Assembly: GCA_035582835.1 (NCBI GenBank)
Contig: JAYKAV010003044.1
Span: 2,205,900 to 2,269,899 of the forward strand
Source: Phoebastria nigripes
Taxonomy: Eukaryota > Chordata > Aves > Procellariiformes > Diomedeidae
Reading direction: 5' to 3'
DNA length: 64,000 nucleotides
Position 1 is the first letter of the stretch; each line of letters begins with the position of its first letter. The notes below the pieces were generated by a model. That model was not told the DNA's origin and made no database searches. It saw only the letters and a list, made by a program, of their open reading frames with translations. The translations under genes were made by a program, and so were the position numbers. This document shows, piece after piece, positions 52,101 to 64,000 of this stretch.

Positions 52101-55100
52101 CAAAGACATGTGGCGTGATGGACTTAAGGAACTTCAGAATTGAATCTCTGATTCTTCCCCAGGTTGGCAAGGCCATTTTCAGCAAGTCAGTTCTCCCTTC
52201 CTTCTTCCATAAAGTGGAAATGCATGAGAGGACTTCCTTTGTTAGAGCTTTACATGGGGCCATATAAAGAGCTGTATATTACAAGAGGAAACACTCTACT
52301 GTTTAGCACTAGAAATGAGAGGACAGCTTTGTTGTCACCTACTGTGTAACCTACCTTAAGCAAGTTTTTGCACCATGTTTTTATTCCTTCTCAAACCCAT
52401 CATCAAAAGGAGCTACCCATTTAAACTGCCTCTGTGAAGAGAGACTCTTCTCAGCAGCAAAAACAATGAGGTCCTTAGAAGGGCTGGCTAGAAAAATTCA
52501 ACAAGGTCACATAGATGCTTTGCCATTTTTGCCCATTACNCAATGCTTTTCCTTATATAATTGATTAATAAAGTCCCTGAAATTCCCCTGGAGATATGCC
52601 AGGCCACAGATCCTGTTCTCATTTTATTTTAGTTCTAGGAAAAGCAAGGAAGAAAAAATTGCTTCTAAAAAGTTTCAGCTATTATTCCTGACGCTTTGTT
52701 CCCACAGACATCTTTCAATAACTGAATAACTAGAAGGTCTGATTGCCTTGTTTTCAGAGGTGGGCAGTTAGCTGAGTTTGTTTGCACTGGTCTCAGTCAC
52801 CTGAGTGAACAGCCGTCCAGATTTTCTTTAATGGATTTTACTGCTACACAGTTTAAGCAAATAGGAATATGCACTGTTTGTGCAATTTCAAAATCTTATT
52901 TGAAAGCACTTCATGTGCACTACAAACACTTCCTTATACCTCCATGTTTCCCTTCCTTTCCAGTGCTATGCATTGCAGTGCTCTGGAATGCTGACTTCCA
53001 AAGGCATTTGAAGTGCCCATGAATCTGTCTAAACAAATACATGGGCAGATAATCTAAAACAGAGCATTCCCATCTGTTGAATCTCTCCAAAGCTGACATT
53101 TGGTAATGACCATCACCTCCTAAAGTGCAGACTGCACCTCCAACTGAAGACAGTGCCAAGCATATTCTGATTTTCATTTGCAATATTTAACTTGGAAAGG
53201 CTCGGTGACAACTGCAGAGTAGAAGTTAACAGCCAGTTAGAATCGCTATTAGCATGCCAGAAGGAGGGGGCAGGGAGGGAAATAAGACGAAATTAGCTGT
53301 GGTTTGTGAGCAAGGGAGGTCATTTCTGAAAAAAATAACACAATCCCAGTAGGATAAACAGTACAGGAGATAAATCAGTAACTGGGCCAATCATGAAATA
53401 CAGGTTCTGCAAATATTTCACAGAGTAATAGAAGGGGAGCTAAGGAGCAAAACTGTATTGACTGGTTAGATACAACATACTCAGAGGGAGTGTACAGTCT
53501 CTAGAAACATGACACTGGCACAGGGTTGGTGGTCAGCTAACTCCAAGGGATTGCTAAACTGAACACAAATCAGCCAATGAAAGATAGATCACACAAAGTT
53601 ATGCTTAGTATTTGTGTTGTCAGTGGCTGAGCACAAAGGCCTCTGCACCTCAGCAGAGGAGGTTGTGTAGCTGATGCTCTATAGTAAGTTGAAGGTTACC
53701 CGCTTTATCTTGTAAAGTTGAATTTTGTGCTCACTAAACCCATGCTAATTGTCTTTACTAACATTTGGATTTTTAAGATGATGTTTCACAGACTTGGATT
53801 TGGTAGAACAAGTTACGCTATTTCAAAAGCATAAAGATTTGCCTCAGATGTTCTCAACAATGGACTCTGTTACTTAGTGCTCCCAGGTATCACTCACCAG
53901 AAATCTAAAGTGCAGAAAGAAATCCAGAAGGTCAATGTAATCAATAAGATTCTGAAAACTTCCTTCAAAAAGTAAGAGAACCTTGAAAACAGCATACACT
54001 TAAGCACATAAAGGAATCATTTTCGATATACTTTTCATTACACTAAAAAGATTCCAAGACTCTTTCCTTCTCCTTCATTTTCTTCACGAAAAAGAAGTCA
54101 GAGAACAGATAAAACCAGCACATTTTCATCATGAAGAGCTGCTCTGACCTCTGGTTTATATTAACTGACTCAGGGAAAGAAGGGGGAAATTTCCTAAAAA
54201 CATAAAAGAGCAGTAAGTGTTAAGTTCAGTGTAAATAAGTTATCAGTTTAGTATTAAAAAAAAAAAAAAGTAGAAATATTTAGGACATGGGCTTCAATAT
54301 ACCACTTGTCATGAATGGGATCATACAATCAACATAAGCTACCTATTTTTCCCCTATATTCCAGATACTGTGCGTAGATCTGTGTTACTAATTTAAACTA
54401 GTCTGAGCTTGTTCTGTGAGAGTGTTTCATGCCATGTGGCCATAATACATGTCCACAACATCAAGTTACCCACCTCTGAAACAGGATGGCTGAATGCAAA
54501 ATGTCTTGTATGAATGGGCTTTGGCTCACAACAGCTCTTGAACTGCAATCAGAAACTAGTGATTGGCTAGTTGGCCCAGCCAAAACCATGTAAAAGCTCT
54601 TTCAACAATATATCCATGTACAATGAAGTCCCAGAGCCCAGAAACCTTTCCCTGAACTGGTAATTTACCAGCATACCTGTAGCCTCTGATTTCTTTCTGT
54701 ACTGCTTGCAGAAGTTTTAAGTTTGGAAGCCACTATGCATGTTGGCCATTTCCTGTTGACACAAGTAGTCAGAAGAGGGGAAACATCTGTAGATGTTGCC
54801 GTAACTTAAAGGCTATCACTACACAGCTGGAAAGACAGAACTCTTTTGCGTGTACTTTAACTCAAGGGAAACCTCTGCTGCAAACCTGCTTGACGTAGCT
54901 TAACTCAAAGTGGAGGACTAGGTCTGAACTGTCACAGATGTATTACAACATTCCACAAAATCTTTAAAGAAGTACTGGAAACAGGAAAAGTACCAATTTA
55001 CTGAAAGAACAATGAAGTGGGTTCTAAGAATGAAAGGCAAGGTAGAATATTTCCAGTTCCAAGTTCTGAGGTTATTTACTAGCTCAGTAAAGAAGCACCT

Positions 55101-55670
55101 GGTAGAATATAATGTATAACCTCCATCTAAGGATTTCAACAAGTCCTCCATTAGGGTTTCAAAGCACTTACAAAAGTTACACTGTACTGACAAACTGAGG
55201 CAAAAGAAAGAAATGAAGTAATTCTCTTAAAAAACATAGGACATCTGGATAGAAGCGCAGATTTCCTGTGCTTTTAACCAGTCGTGAGTACACTGCCGCA
55301 TCAAGCCCACGCATGTGATGGAAATTCATCAGAATCGAGGATCATTATGCAAGAAAGAGGACACAACAATGGTAAGGCACATCCATCCAGCAACTCACTG
55401 AAGCCACAACTCAGAACAGGAAGTTTCAGTCAGACTTTCAATTCCCACACCAAGTTAAATCGATCTAAATCAAATACATTTAAAAGAAAAAGCCTTGAAT
55501 GGAAAAAACAGTCTCTTTATGCCACCCACTACCAGAAAGATTATTGTTCTTGCTTCAAAACTATCTCTGATTTAAAAGCTACTTGAATTTAGAAATCCAG
55601 GGATTGGATTATTCTCTCTCTGTTTGAATTTCTACACAGGAAAACTGAGCAATTTGTAGAGTTAGCTAAG

Positions 55671-55683
55671 NNNNNNNNNNNNN
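55671..55683. other. Assembly gap (13 N)
   Basis: Thirteen consecutive N followed by an A/G-rich tract, probably an unresolved homopolymer. The true length is unknown. Confidence 0.98.
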
Positions 55684-56208
55684 AAAAAAGAAAAAAGACG
55701 GGGAGGAGGGTGGCCACTACTGGATTAAAATAAATTTATGCTGATAGAATAACACTGTCAAAAATCCCACAGGAACAAGCATTTTAAAAAGTCTTAAATC
55801 AGGCCTTACATTCCATTTTCTTTCCTTTTTCAAAAGCTTACTTCTCTGATTCACAATAATTTTGGGACCAAGCCTTTGTGTCTCGACATCAAATGTTGTT
55901 GGTGATATTTTCAGCACAGAAACTGCTGGAATGTATCACTTACAGTGTCCACTATCCTTTTCCTGACATTGGCCATGACTAGCTGCTTCACAGAAAAGTT
56001 TAAGACACTTCAAGAGGCACCAATCCAAAAAAGAAGTCCCTCCTTCACCAAGAGTTAAAAGGGTTCTCTTGTTTCCTCTCTGATGTTGCTGATTTTGTTT
56101 TAAAGATCATTACTGTAACAAATCTGGGTGTTCTTGCTAGCCATACAAACATCCCATTGTTTCTGAATCCTTCCACACTCTCAACTGTATATCCAGCAGT
56201 ACACAGTT

Positions 56209-56225
56209 AGAGAGAGAGAGAGAGA
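56209..56225. repeat. (GA)n microsatellite
   Basis: Eight AG/GA units. Confidence 0.88.
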
Positions 56226-57680
56226 TGTGTATTTGTGCTTCATGGTACATGTTATAAGCTCAAGTCTGTGCTTCCACATAGAAAAGGAGCTGAAGCAGGA
56301 AGGGTCCACTTCTGCACTCTCTTTCTCTTTTTTTCTGTCCATTTATTACCAGTGAAGGATATCAGACATGACAGCCCTGGAGACTGAAGTCCTTTGTCTA
56401 CACAAAAGGTCCAGTTCTGTCAGCAAGAGGGTGAGACTTCACTTTTACACTATTTCAACAGTATGTTTCAATCAACAATGCCTTGACAAACTTCCAAGAA
56501 CCACCAGCAAAAGTCAAAGGAATAAGCAATATTAAGACTAACTAGTCAAGGTTCTCTCTGAGAACTCTTTCTGAGAACTACCAAGGAAACCAATTAGGAC
56601 CAATTGCATTCGACATTCAGGCTGGAATACATCTGAGACCATGTAACTGCTTATTTATGGGTCACTTGAAAATAACCCTATAGAAAACAACCATTAAGTT
56701 GCTACTAGCACATACTGGATTTGAAACAGCAATTAAAGTTTCTCGTTTCATTAGCAAAGCAGTCTGTTAGCAAAGCACACCAGTCCTCACCAAAAGCTAG
56801 CTTACAAAAGCTAGGATAGGAAATGGGTTACCGACATACATGTTAAAATGTCAACAAAATATGCTGTGCACTCTGTTCCCTAGAGTGATTTTATTATTAT
56901 TTTTCCACTAGCAGTAATTTCAGAAGTACACAGGAGTCAGAAAAAGAAATCTAATGGAAGCAGTTGTGAAACTGTCCCATCTACTTTTACCATCCACATG
57001 GAAAAACACACAAAAAGGATAGCAGGCGTACACTGGGAAAAAAACCCCTAGATTAAGTCCTTAAACTTCTTTTTTTCATAGTTTTTAAGGAGATAGAGTA
57101 CATTCTGAATGTGTAAGTTCTCCAGAAGCACTGTCTCTTTAAAGTCGGAATGTGACTTTTTTTCACCCACAAGAAAAAGTGCAGTTTCCCAGGTTTTTAC
57201 TGGAAGGTTTTCTTGGGAAAATATTCATTTCCAAAGCGTTGTTTTTACACTTTTGGTTCACTGGCTGTATAACTCTTACAATGCTTTAATAGTGTTTTTA
57301 CTCCATGAATGTTTGTAATAACTTAATCCATCCTGTTTCCTAAAGTATCTCCTTTTAAGGATAATTATATCAATATGTTTCTGACATTTTGTAATCCAAA
57401 TAATTTCTTTTTTCTAGATGTTGTTCTCAGTCGCGTGATTCAGAACAGGACTTAATTGTACATTCCTGGCCCTCACAATTTTCTGAAAAAGCTGCTGCAC
57501 AATAAAACTCAATATATAACCCAAGAAACATTGGAAACATGGATAATTCTGCATAGCATTTTGTTAAATTCTCACAGCTTTATTTTCTAATAAGAGAGTT
57601 CAAGATTAGCTATAATCTGCTGCATTTTCCAAGACAAAAATCTCACATATGTATTATGTGTACACCTGTCCTAAGAAAGC

Positions 57681-57708
57681 TTTGTTTGTTTGTTTGTTTG
57701 TTTTTTTC
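57681..57708. repeat. (GTTT)n microsatellite
   Basis: Five GTTT units, then a T run. Confidence 0.9.
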
Positions 57709-60700
57709 TTAAAAAAAGCTGCAATGGGATATGTTCTGTGACAGCCTAAAAATATATACCCATAATTAAATGCTATTGCACATGGCATTTAATAAAGACC
57801 CTAACNGTATTTATTTACAGCAGTAAACTATCCAAGAACCTAAGCAGATTGAATAGGCTTACAGAAGTCTTTTTCAAAAGCTACATGTGGTCTTCTGCAG
57901 AGGAGATATATTGTTCAGCGCAATTCTTCCCAAACTTCGGTGCTATTGTGCCACAGTCAAGCCTCAAAACTTTTCACAGATTTTTGGAACTTCGGAATTA
58001 ATATACTTCACGGTTCCACAGACTGGTTTGGGAACTACTAGTTTATCACTTCAGAGTTTAGCTCCTCCTATGTACACTAAGGCAAAAATCAGGCCGTCTC
58101 TGCTGCCTTTTCTAATGCTCCATTTATAATATAAGCTAGCAAAATAGCTTTAATATCTCTGTTGCACTTGATCCTTATTTAGAACATTCTGACTGTAAAT
58201 TTCTATAAATTATTAAATTTAATGACAGTGATACCTAATCACGTCAAACAAGATCTGGTCTTTATTGTGTAAGGTACAAAACTGCCAGTAAGCAGCAGTC
58301 CTTCTGCTGATGAGTTTGCAAAGTATGGGAGTGATGTAGAGATGAAATGACTCACGTGGAGTTAGTCAAAAGGCCAGCTTCAGGACTAGTGACAAAAGCA
58401 GGCTTCTCAAAGCAAAGATCAGACTCCATTGTACTTTTCTGCCTCCACATCAGATTAAAAGACAACATTGCAGACTAACTAGAACCATCTGGCTTTAACT
58501 CAGTATTAGCTTTTATTGCTACTTAGACTACAGACACATTCTAAGACAGTCAAAGAGAATTTTGGTAGGCCTAACATCTATTGTCCTCTCAAAGGTCCTT
58601 TGCTTAATACTGAGTGAGGGAAGTGGTAAAGCTGCTTCTTAGCTGTTTATAAAGGAAACCAGAAGATCCTTTGATAAGACGCTATCTTCTTTCCTTCCTC
58701 TCACTGTATTCACTGTGCAACAGGGGAATTTTAGCTTTGTGTTCCCTGTCCTATACAGCAATCACAGGCTCTAAAGGGGACCTCTCTAGCACACAAGATC
58801 AGACTATTATCCATTAAGTCTCTTGTTCTTTGTAACATTAGAGATACTTCTATAACACATCCAATATGTATCTGGTGAAAATTGTTACCAGAATGTTTCA
58901 CTCTCAAGCTCCCTCTCTCTGTAAATAAGTTACAGAAAGAAGCCAACTGACAGCACTTGACAACATGAAGCATGGTGCCAGAATGCAAACCAATAAAGTT
59001 TCTTCTTGAATGTGACAAAACGCTTATTTTAAGCATACTGAGACAATAAAGTGCTGATTAACAAGCAGCATGTTCTTCAGTGAAACTTACAAGTGCGTAG
59101 TCTTGTGCTAAATAGAGAAGATGCTGAAGGTATGCAGTCACAAGTATGAGAACAGCTCCACATAAACATATTGAAAGTTAGCTTTAAACTAACTCACACT
59201 AATACCAGAGTATCTCCAACTACATGGAGGATTGACCCAGTGGCATGGACATATTTTTCTGAACTCGTTAAGTGTAAATACATGTGTAAGGTTTATTTCT
59301 CAACAAGCTAGCTTATAGCTGTCTCAGCTGTATCTACGCTGTCTGTAGTCATGTCTTCGCTACCCTATCCTGGTACAAATGGGTATATTGAGTCTTCAGG
59401 GATTGCTAGTGAGTGATTACTTAGCTAGAAATTATGGTTCTCTATTCGTAGATAGCCTAATCACACGTTAACACTGTGTTCTGCAGAAATTAATATAGAC
59501 AAAGCTGAAAATAATACTCACCCACAGAGTCTAAAAATAAGCACCAAAATTTCCCCTCCTCGTTTCTTTCTGATTTTTGTTTCCTCTCAGGTGATGACAC
59601 CATTCTCCTTTCCAGCTCTCCTGAAATGCATCATGTGCTCTGGGTCACAGACTGTTCTGGGGAACTTTTTTTTTTATGTAGGGTTATAGTTTTGGGATGT
59701 ATTGTGTGATGCAAATCAAGGGTCTGTTTATTAGACCAGAATAAACAACAGAAGACACTGATTTAACACAGCCTCCAAGAATCAGATACCTAGAAACATA
59801 TTTAAGTATATATAAATAAGATAGGAAGCATAGGCACAAGTGTGATATGCACTAATTACAGTAAATGTGGTGTTTTCAGCTGCACTGCCATGAAGAAATA
59901 TACTCCTTCAGAGTATTTTTGGTATGACAGACTTTGTTTAGTTTAGCCCTGCAGCTCAGCCCATTTCAGACTTCCAAAAACAAGCCAATTAATACCAGAA
60001 GCCAACATACCAGAAGCTTATTGAATATTGATTGCTTTAGACCATGCAATTTAATGCAGCCTTGTTTCATGCAAACACAGGAATTTTGGGAGCACAAGAT
60101 CCTTAAAATCAGTAAAAAGGGTAATAATTTAACAGGAGCACTGCAGAAAATACTTGCAGTTCCAGCCAAGCAGACAAGCTTTCCAACAAGAGGACAAATG
60201 GAGAGGAGTCGAAATGAAACTACCTGACAATGAAGAGTAACAATCCTAGTTTTGGGACAGTTTCATACATACTTCTGTAGTACTGATATGTCCTCATACA
60301 TATAGTTTATGAACTAATAAATTCTCCAAAAACATCTCATGAGGCAAGTGTAACAAGTTTCCATCTCCCAGATGAAAAAAGTGAGGTCAGTAGGTGTGAA
60401 TACAGATGGAGCTGGTTCTAGAAGCGGGATGAAAAAAATGGAGTTCTGGGATTATGCTCCAGACTTGCTACTTTTGTGGTATTTAATTTAGAGAATTTGG
60501 TGAAGGGAAGGGAGAAGAATCAGTTTTTCATTACACATTATGCATATATGCATGCAATCCCTGACGTAATGTGTCCCCAACCTGGTCTAAGACCTACCTC
60601 AGTGCACACAGTAAAACTCCTCATGCCTAGAGGACTGAAGCAGAAATCCACGGTGACGATTCTCTGCATGGAGGGCATGCTGCACACCATAGGAATAATG

Positions 60701-61267
60701 TCATGCTGCCAGATGCATGCTCCATTACATTCTTCTAGTCCTGAAGGAAAAACACTTTAAATTCAGTAATATATAATATTCCTGTTAATGTGAGACAGGA
60801 GACTGGCAACATGCCACTAACAGAGCCAGGCAATGGAAAAAACAGAGAACTAGTACAGTCTCACAATCTGAAGCAGACAGACCTATTGTAAGCTGTCTCC
60901 ATCCTTGGGGCTGGATGGTCCAGGCTGATTTATGAGCACAATATTTACAACTAACACACATGAAATACATTATGAGTAGAAATAAATCTCCTAACATGCA
61001 CAGAGAACAGCTAAGATAAAAGAATGCATATGGTAAACTAGGTGAATGTTTGTCATTAAAAGTGTGGTACTAAAGCCAGAGCACGTCTTTGGGGCAAATG
61101 CACTTGTGTTTATCAATACTCTGGAAGACACAAGTTATTAGGCAAGGACTTTCAGAAAGATGTCCCATCTTTTTATTTTTACTAGTGAATTCAAAGCTCA
61201 TGAAAGACACTGTGTTGAAAGCCCTTGGGAGTAAAACGCTGCTTGAAAGGAAGATTAGTCTTATACC

Positions 61268-61375
61268 TATGCAAAGACCCAGTGAACAACAGGCCGGAGT
61301 TCAGTTCCCAGGTCTTGCATTATCCCAGGCAATATCCTTAATTTTTGTGCACCTGTGTTCCATCTCATAAACAGG
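61268..61375 (+). mobile_element. Possible MIR-type SINE relic (weak)
   Basis: GAGTTCAGTTCCCAGGTCTTGC, a degraded GGCAATATCCTTAATTT block and TGTTCCATCTCATAAACAGG follow the order of the MIR/CORE-SINE body (GGTTCnnnTCCCAG, GGGCAAGTnACTTAAC, CTCAGTTTCCTCATCTGTAAA). The divergence is high enough that chance is possible. Confidence 0.35.
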
Positions 61376-61404
61376 TATAAGTATGAAATAAGGTAAGAAA
61401 GGGC

Positions 61405-61520
61405 TACTTTAAGGCCAGAAGGGACCATTGTAATTAAGTATTCTGACTTACTGCATCACACTACAGGCAGTAGAAATTCCCTGAATTAATTCCTAAATTA
61501 AATCATCACTGAACAGATAA
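61405..61520 (+). mobile_element. Ancient sauropsid interspersed repeat, probably CR1/L3-like
   Basis: The stretch around AAGGCCAGAAGGGACCATTG, followed by TCTGACTTACTGCATCACAC and a CAGGCAGTAGAAATTCC block, closely follows a very common old reptile repeat motif that I recall from turtle and crocodilian genomes. The family assignment is from memory and the edges are approximate. It lies 0.4 kb left of the younger CR1. Confidence 0.55.
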
Positions 61521-61925
61521 ACTCTTCAGAAAAACAACCATCCCTTACTAAATAATGTGACTAGCAAATGGGGGTGTTGATTCTAGTTTCTCTGTAATTA
61601 AAAAAAACAAAATCCACTCCCAAAAGAACTGATGACAATTTCCTGCTGATCGCTCTTGTCTTTTGAACCTTGTACAGCAGACTACATCAAGCAGGCTTCT
61701 CTAAATCTCATTTGGTTTTAGAGGGAATGTGAGGCAGCTATCACTTAAATGCATCCATATTTGACATTTCTGCCTACAAAGCTCCATTGGTTTTAGATCG
61801 TATCTCATCATGTTCAGCCAATCCAATTAGGCCAAAACAGCTTCTTGTAAGGACCTGGATTCAGCTCTTCCTTTGACACTAACGTTCAACAGCGCTGGTT
61901 TTTTTGCAGCTCTCTGTGATGTTGA

Positions 61926-62279
61926 CTCAGGGGAGACCTTATCGCCCTCTACAACTACTTGAAAGGAGGTTGCAGCGAGGTGGGTGTTGGTCTCTTCTGC
62001 CAAGCAACTAGCGATAGGACGAGAGGAAATGGCCTCAAGTTGCGCCAGGGGAGGTTTAGACTGGACATTAGGAAAAATTTCTTTACTGAAAGAGTGGTTA
62101 AGCATTGGAAAAGGCTGCCCAGGGAGGTGGTGGAGTCACCATCCCTGGAAGTATTTAAAAGACGTGTAGATGAGGCACTTAGGGACGTGATTTAGTGGGC
62201 ATGGTGGTGTTGGGTTGANGGTTGGACTTGATGATCTTAGAGGTCTTTTCCAACCTTAATGATTCTATGATTCTATGAC
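61926..62279 (+). mobile_element. CR1 LINE, 5'-truncated 3' end with octamer tail
   Basis: The segment opens within the CR1 reverse-transcriptase frame (AGGGGAGACCTTATCGCC) and runs through the end of ORF2 and the short 3' UTR (GGTTGGACTTGATGATCTTAG). It finishes with the ATTCTATGATTCTATGA tail diagnostic of the chicken-repeat-1 family. About 350 bp remain of a full-length element of roughly 4.5 kb, typical of the severe 5' truncation of bird CR1 copies. One N at 62219. The low divergence from the remembered consensus suggests a younger copy than the SINE relics in this window. Confidence 0.95.
61929..62195 (+). pseudogene. CR1 ORF2 C-terminal remnant (88 residues and stop)
   Basis: An open frame starting [15 protein letters not shown] and containing [25 protein letters not shown] and [16 protein letters not shown] ends in DEALRDVI and a TAG stop. 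This is the C-terminal tail of the CR1 ORF2 endonuclease/reverse-transcriptase polyprotein. The frame is intact, but the catalytic endonuclease and RT domains are missing through truncation, so it encodes no active protein. Confidence 0.92.
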
Positions 62280-63689
62280 TCTTGCCCAGTGGGATCTGGA
62301 TAGAAGCTAACCAACCCATTTTATGCAGAGCACAGCCACAGAGAGCTGTGAAGCTTCTACTTTTCCTCACAATCTTCTGATAAAACATCTGATTCCAGTA
62401 TGGTAGGAGATACTAATAAAAAATAGGCTAATAATGGAACCAATCTGTGGTACAAAACAGAGTAACTACTTTAGCTAACTAAACATACTTCCCGTCCTAA
62501 ACCAGCATCACAACATGTTGTTTCAGCTGCTACACATCTCTTGCAGAGTACTTTCCACTGATTAAAAGGGAGCAAACAAATTTCTACGAGAGCAGCACAG
62601 ATGAATTGAAGGAACGGCAAAGTGGATTTGGGGAACAGGAGAGGTCATCTGGGGAAAATACTCCAAAATCAGCCCAATTTTANATTCACTCATGAAAGGA
62701 ACAGTAGCATGAAGTTACCGTTTGATAGCAGTACTGTTCGGATGTGGCAGGAAGGCATCATCTTTTTTTTCTTGAAGTAGTCTAAATGGATTTGATTTAC
62801 AGATGCTGGGAGCTGCAAAGTGACAGCAAAGGAAGGCAAACACCTACTTTAATATCTCTGTCGCAGTTCTGTCATAACAAGATATATTCCAGGCAGAATG
62901 ACCTTTCACATTGACAATGTCACAAGATAGTTTCAGTTCAGTAGGCATAAGACAATTTAAATAAACCAAACTCAGCCTGTGTCTGATATAATTAAACAAA
63001 TGACATATGGAAAAAAAGAATCTATAGCTCTACTGTATTTTACTGTCAGGTCTTCTAAATTAGTCCCATTTTGTATTTCTTTTGTCAAGTTAAGCACTAA
63101 TGAAGGACAGAGGGAGAACGAATATGAAAAAGGAAAGAATTTAGGAAGGGTAGCAGGGACATACTGCGTATTTCCAAGACATTTCCATAATGCAACAAAA
63201 TTATTGCACCATTAGATTGCAACTAAAATACACTCTTCTCAGTGAAAAGATTTATACTTGCCTCCACAGCTTTGATTATACCTTCAGATTTACTAGATTT
63301 GCTTTCTAAAACACTAGCTAGTCCTTAAAAAAATTGCAAAACTAACTAAACCTACTATCCACATTTGTTGAAGCAATAAATAAATACTCATCTGTTGAAT
63401 TACATTCTATTTTAAGTTGCTTTACACACCATTCTAGTTATGGATACCATCACACCACATTAACTAGTATTGGTAATTTTGCCCCACTGTTTTGTGGTTT
63501 CATGCCCATAAACAAGACATGTGATCTTCTGTAATTACTACAGCTATTATTTATGGATTTTTTTAAAAAAAATTTATTTTTATTTGTGGAGCCCTTCAGT
63601 GTGTTGATTTCAAATGAAGGAATGATACACAGCAAACAGGAGGAACTCAAACTGCTATAGGCTATAATACTGTGAGACACACTTAAAAA

Positions 63690-63742
63690 AACCAACAACA
63701 ACAACAAACCACCAAGAAAGCAAGAAAGCAAGCAAGAAAGAA
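63690..63742. repeat. (CAA)n and (AAGC/AAAG)n low complexity
   Basis: AACAACAACAACAA followed by AAGAAAGCAAGAAAGCAAGCAAGAAAG. Confidence 0.88.
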
Positions 63743-64000
63743 ATATGAAAACCTCAAGCCATATTTGATCATAAATTCAGAGCCAAAATCCTTTAAAGTA
63801 TGGGGAGATTATACAACTCCCTCAGCAGAATTCTAGGCTGGGCCACAGAACCCGCGGCTTCATGCCATCAAACCTAATCTTTCTTTGAGATCTGAAACAT
63901 TCTCTCCAACAGTTTTCAGTCACATTGCAAAATTGTGAGAGGAAGATGAAAGGCAGATTCTCCCCGCCTCTCTTACACTAACCCCAGGGCCTAGAAACAT

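Larger units (their letters stand above)
39321..64000. other. 5' flanking / intergenic region of SKI without recognisable genes
   Basis: From the end of the CpG island to the window edge I recognise no exon, RNA gene or conserved domain. In mammals the genes upstream of SKI are FAAP20 and PRKCZ; none of the short frames here resembles their products as I know them, so either the interval is longer in this genome or they lie further right. Contents are unique AT-leaning DNA plus the repeats listed separately. Confidence 0.6.

Overview
This is vertebrate nuclear DNA, most probably from a bird. It holds one recognisable protein-coding exon in 64 kb, a single large CpG island, AT-leaning non-coding sequence with many A/T runs and microsatellites, and few interspersed repeats. 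A 5'-truncated CR1 LINE with the bird-type ATTCTATG-octamer tail sits at about 61.93-62.28 kb. Scattered single N bases and one 13-N run mark it as draft assembly. There are no operons, bacterial genes, CRISPR arrays or recognisable RNA genes.

Layout. Positions 36567-37478 (minus strand) hold the first coding exon of SKI, the TGF-beta/SMAD transcriptional co-repressor. It encodes residues 1-304, with the R-SMAD-binding N-terminus, the Dachshund-homology domain and the SMAD4-binding SAND-like domain, and it ends at a consensus GTAAGT donor. Because the gene reads leftwards, positions 1-36566 are the 5' part of SKI intron 1. I found no further SKI exon there; the C-terminal coiled-coil exons must lie beyond position 1. 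To the right of the ATG comes a long probable 5' leader (about 37479-38400, with upstream ORFs, a CA repeat and CCAAT boxes), then a GC-rich CpG-island promoter (about 38.1-39.3 kb). From 39.3 to 64 kb is 5' flanking or intergenic DNA in which I recognise no gene.

The non-coding DNA is mostly unique. It carries weathered tRNA-derived MIR/CORE-type SINE fragments (near 4.6, 9.2, 12.8, 41.1, 46.6 and perhaps 61.3 kb) and an old sauropsid-type repeat with a palindromic TCCAnTGA..TCAnTGGA core (near 3.0, 7.9, 13.9 and 24.7-25.0 kb). It also holds one CR1 insertion beside an older repeat, two 20-bp perfect or near-perfect tandem duplications, two notable hairpins, an 81-nt pure pyrimidine tract containing C32, and numerous microsatellites.

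I did not find a convincing undescribed biological system. The most useful leads are the SKI leader and promoter architecture, a near-perfect donor motif just inside the SKI start codon, the 14-bp-stem hairpin at 6.85 kb, and the dispersed palindromic repeat family. All repeat-family names are from memory of consensus-like motifs and were not checked by a search.
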